From: Hyphomicrobiaceae bacterium
GTDB taxonomy: Bacteria; Pseudomonadota; Alphaproteobacteria; Rhizobiales; Hyphomicrobiaceae
Reading direction: 5' to 3'
Assembly (NCBI GenBank): GCA_020442225.1
Contig: JAGRKR010000049.1
Span: forward strand, 1-6,888
Length of the DNA stretch: 6,888 bases
Part shown: positions 6,627 to 6,888 of the stretch, in pieces
Layout of the letters: each line of letters begins with the position of its first letter
Numbering within the stretch: position 1 is the stretch's first letter
The notes under the pieces: model-generated
The model's database searches: none
Seen by the model: the letters and a program-made list of their open reading frames with translations, nothing else
Told to the model about the DNA's origin: nothing
Program-made: the position numbers and the translations under genes

Positions 6627-6652
6627 CGACTCCTAAGCGGCTACCATGGGTT

Positions 6653-6842
6653 GTTCAGCTATGTTCTTCTGCGCGCCGGTGAAGCCCGAAAACTCCCCTG
6701 TAGACGACCAAGAGAGGTTCTGTGGCGCGTTGGCAATAGACAGGTGCCGTCACTCTGCCTCAGTTGGAACAACGCCGTTGACGCCTACTCTACCCCTGGA
6801 AGTCTGCCTGACAATCAGATTGGAAGGGGCACATAGCTGAAC
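6653..6842. repeat. 190-bp segment bounded by a perfect 12-bp inverted repeat
   Basis: GTTCAGCTATGT at 6653-6664 is exactly the reverse complement of ACATAGCTGAAC at 6831-6842; identity stops sharply at both sides. The 166 bp between them hold no recognised gene but include a nested pair, GTTG-GAA-CAAC (6763-6773) overlapping CAACGCCGTTG (6770-6780). The size and ends fit a small non-autonomous (MITE-like) element. However, the flanks show no target-site duplication (CATGGGTT on the left, GTGCATTG on the right), and there is no second copy in the window. Paired binding sites or chance are alternatives. Confidence 0.35.
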
Positions 6843-6888
6843 GTGCATTGTAAGGTGCTGGCAAACCACGATATTTGATCCGCCCCGC

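Larger units (their letters stand above)
6342..6888. other. Right-end region without a supportable gene
   Basis: From the cupin start to the window edge (547 bp) I see no recognisable protein. Short open frames exist on the + strand at 6646-6840 (64 codons) and 6621-6836 (71 codons), and on the - strand one frame is open from the edge for about 44 codons. None shows a known motif, a ribosome site or the codon bias of the neighbouring genes. 6342-6520 is GC-rich leader or spacer. 6541-6640 is 43% G+C and 6641-6888 about 55% by direct count, both lower than the flanking genes. The composition shift and the repeats listed separately suggest horizontally acquired or regulatory DNA. Confidence 0.5.

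Noticed and set aside
6570..6646. A complete tRNA gene ending in GGCTACCA
   Set aside because: The T-stem bases GATGG and CCTAA do not pair, the distance from T-loop to CCA is one base short, and no matching acceptor 5' strand is present upstream.
6621..6840. Two small + strand open frames of 71 and 64 codons
   Set aside because: No recognised motif, no ribosome site, mixed third-position usage; each overlaps the other, so neither can be supported as a gene.
1..6888. CRISPR array or tandem repeat array
   Set aside because: No regularly spaced repeats of 20-40 bp were seen anywhere in the window.

Overview
The window looks like a piece of a high-GC proteobacterial chromosome, most likely an alphaproteobacterium of the Hyphomicrobiales type. 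This is judged from strong G/C third-position bias, from the PrkA/YeaH/SpoVR gene set and from protein resemblance; no rRNA or tRNA gene is present to settle it.

Layout. The left half (1-3217, + strand) is the end of a conserved stress-associated operon: the last 69 codons of prkA (AAA+ serine protein kinase), a complete yeaH (DUF444, a von Willebrand A-type protein with a metal-ion-dependent adhesion site) and a complete spoVR/ycgB. A 128-nt spacer with two adjacent hairpins separates prkA from yeaH; yeaH and spoVR are only 31 nt apart. The + strand operon meets a - strand group tail to tail at about 3217/3241, with a 23-nt gap.

The - strand group reads from right to left: a small DUF985 cupin (start 6341), a DUF1343/NamZ-type exo-beta-N-acetylmuramidase (start 5866, 49 nt after the cupin) and a polytopic O-antigen ligase/polymerase-like protein (start 4533, 109 nt after the NamZ-like gene). 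Cupin and namZ probably share a transcript. The ligase may be read through or have its own promoter. Two of the three have cell-envelope roles (peptidoglycan fragment recycling, surface glycan transfer), but nothing shows that they act together.

The right end (6342-6888) carries no gene I can support. From about 6525 the composition changes: 6541-6640 is 43% G+C by count and 6641-6888 about 55%, against visibly higher values in the coding regions. This stretch holds several palindromes, a 12-bp-spaced direct repeat, a tRNA T-arm-like string and a perfect 12-bp inverted repeat framing a 190-bp segment. It could be the edge of an accessory or mobile region, but no transposase or integrase is visible.

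No convincingly new system was found. The most interesting parts are the mechanistically unsolved PrkA-YeaH-SpoVR trio, which combines an AAA+ protein with a VWA-type partner, and the repeat-rich right end.
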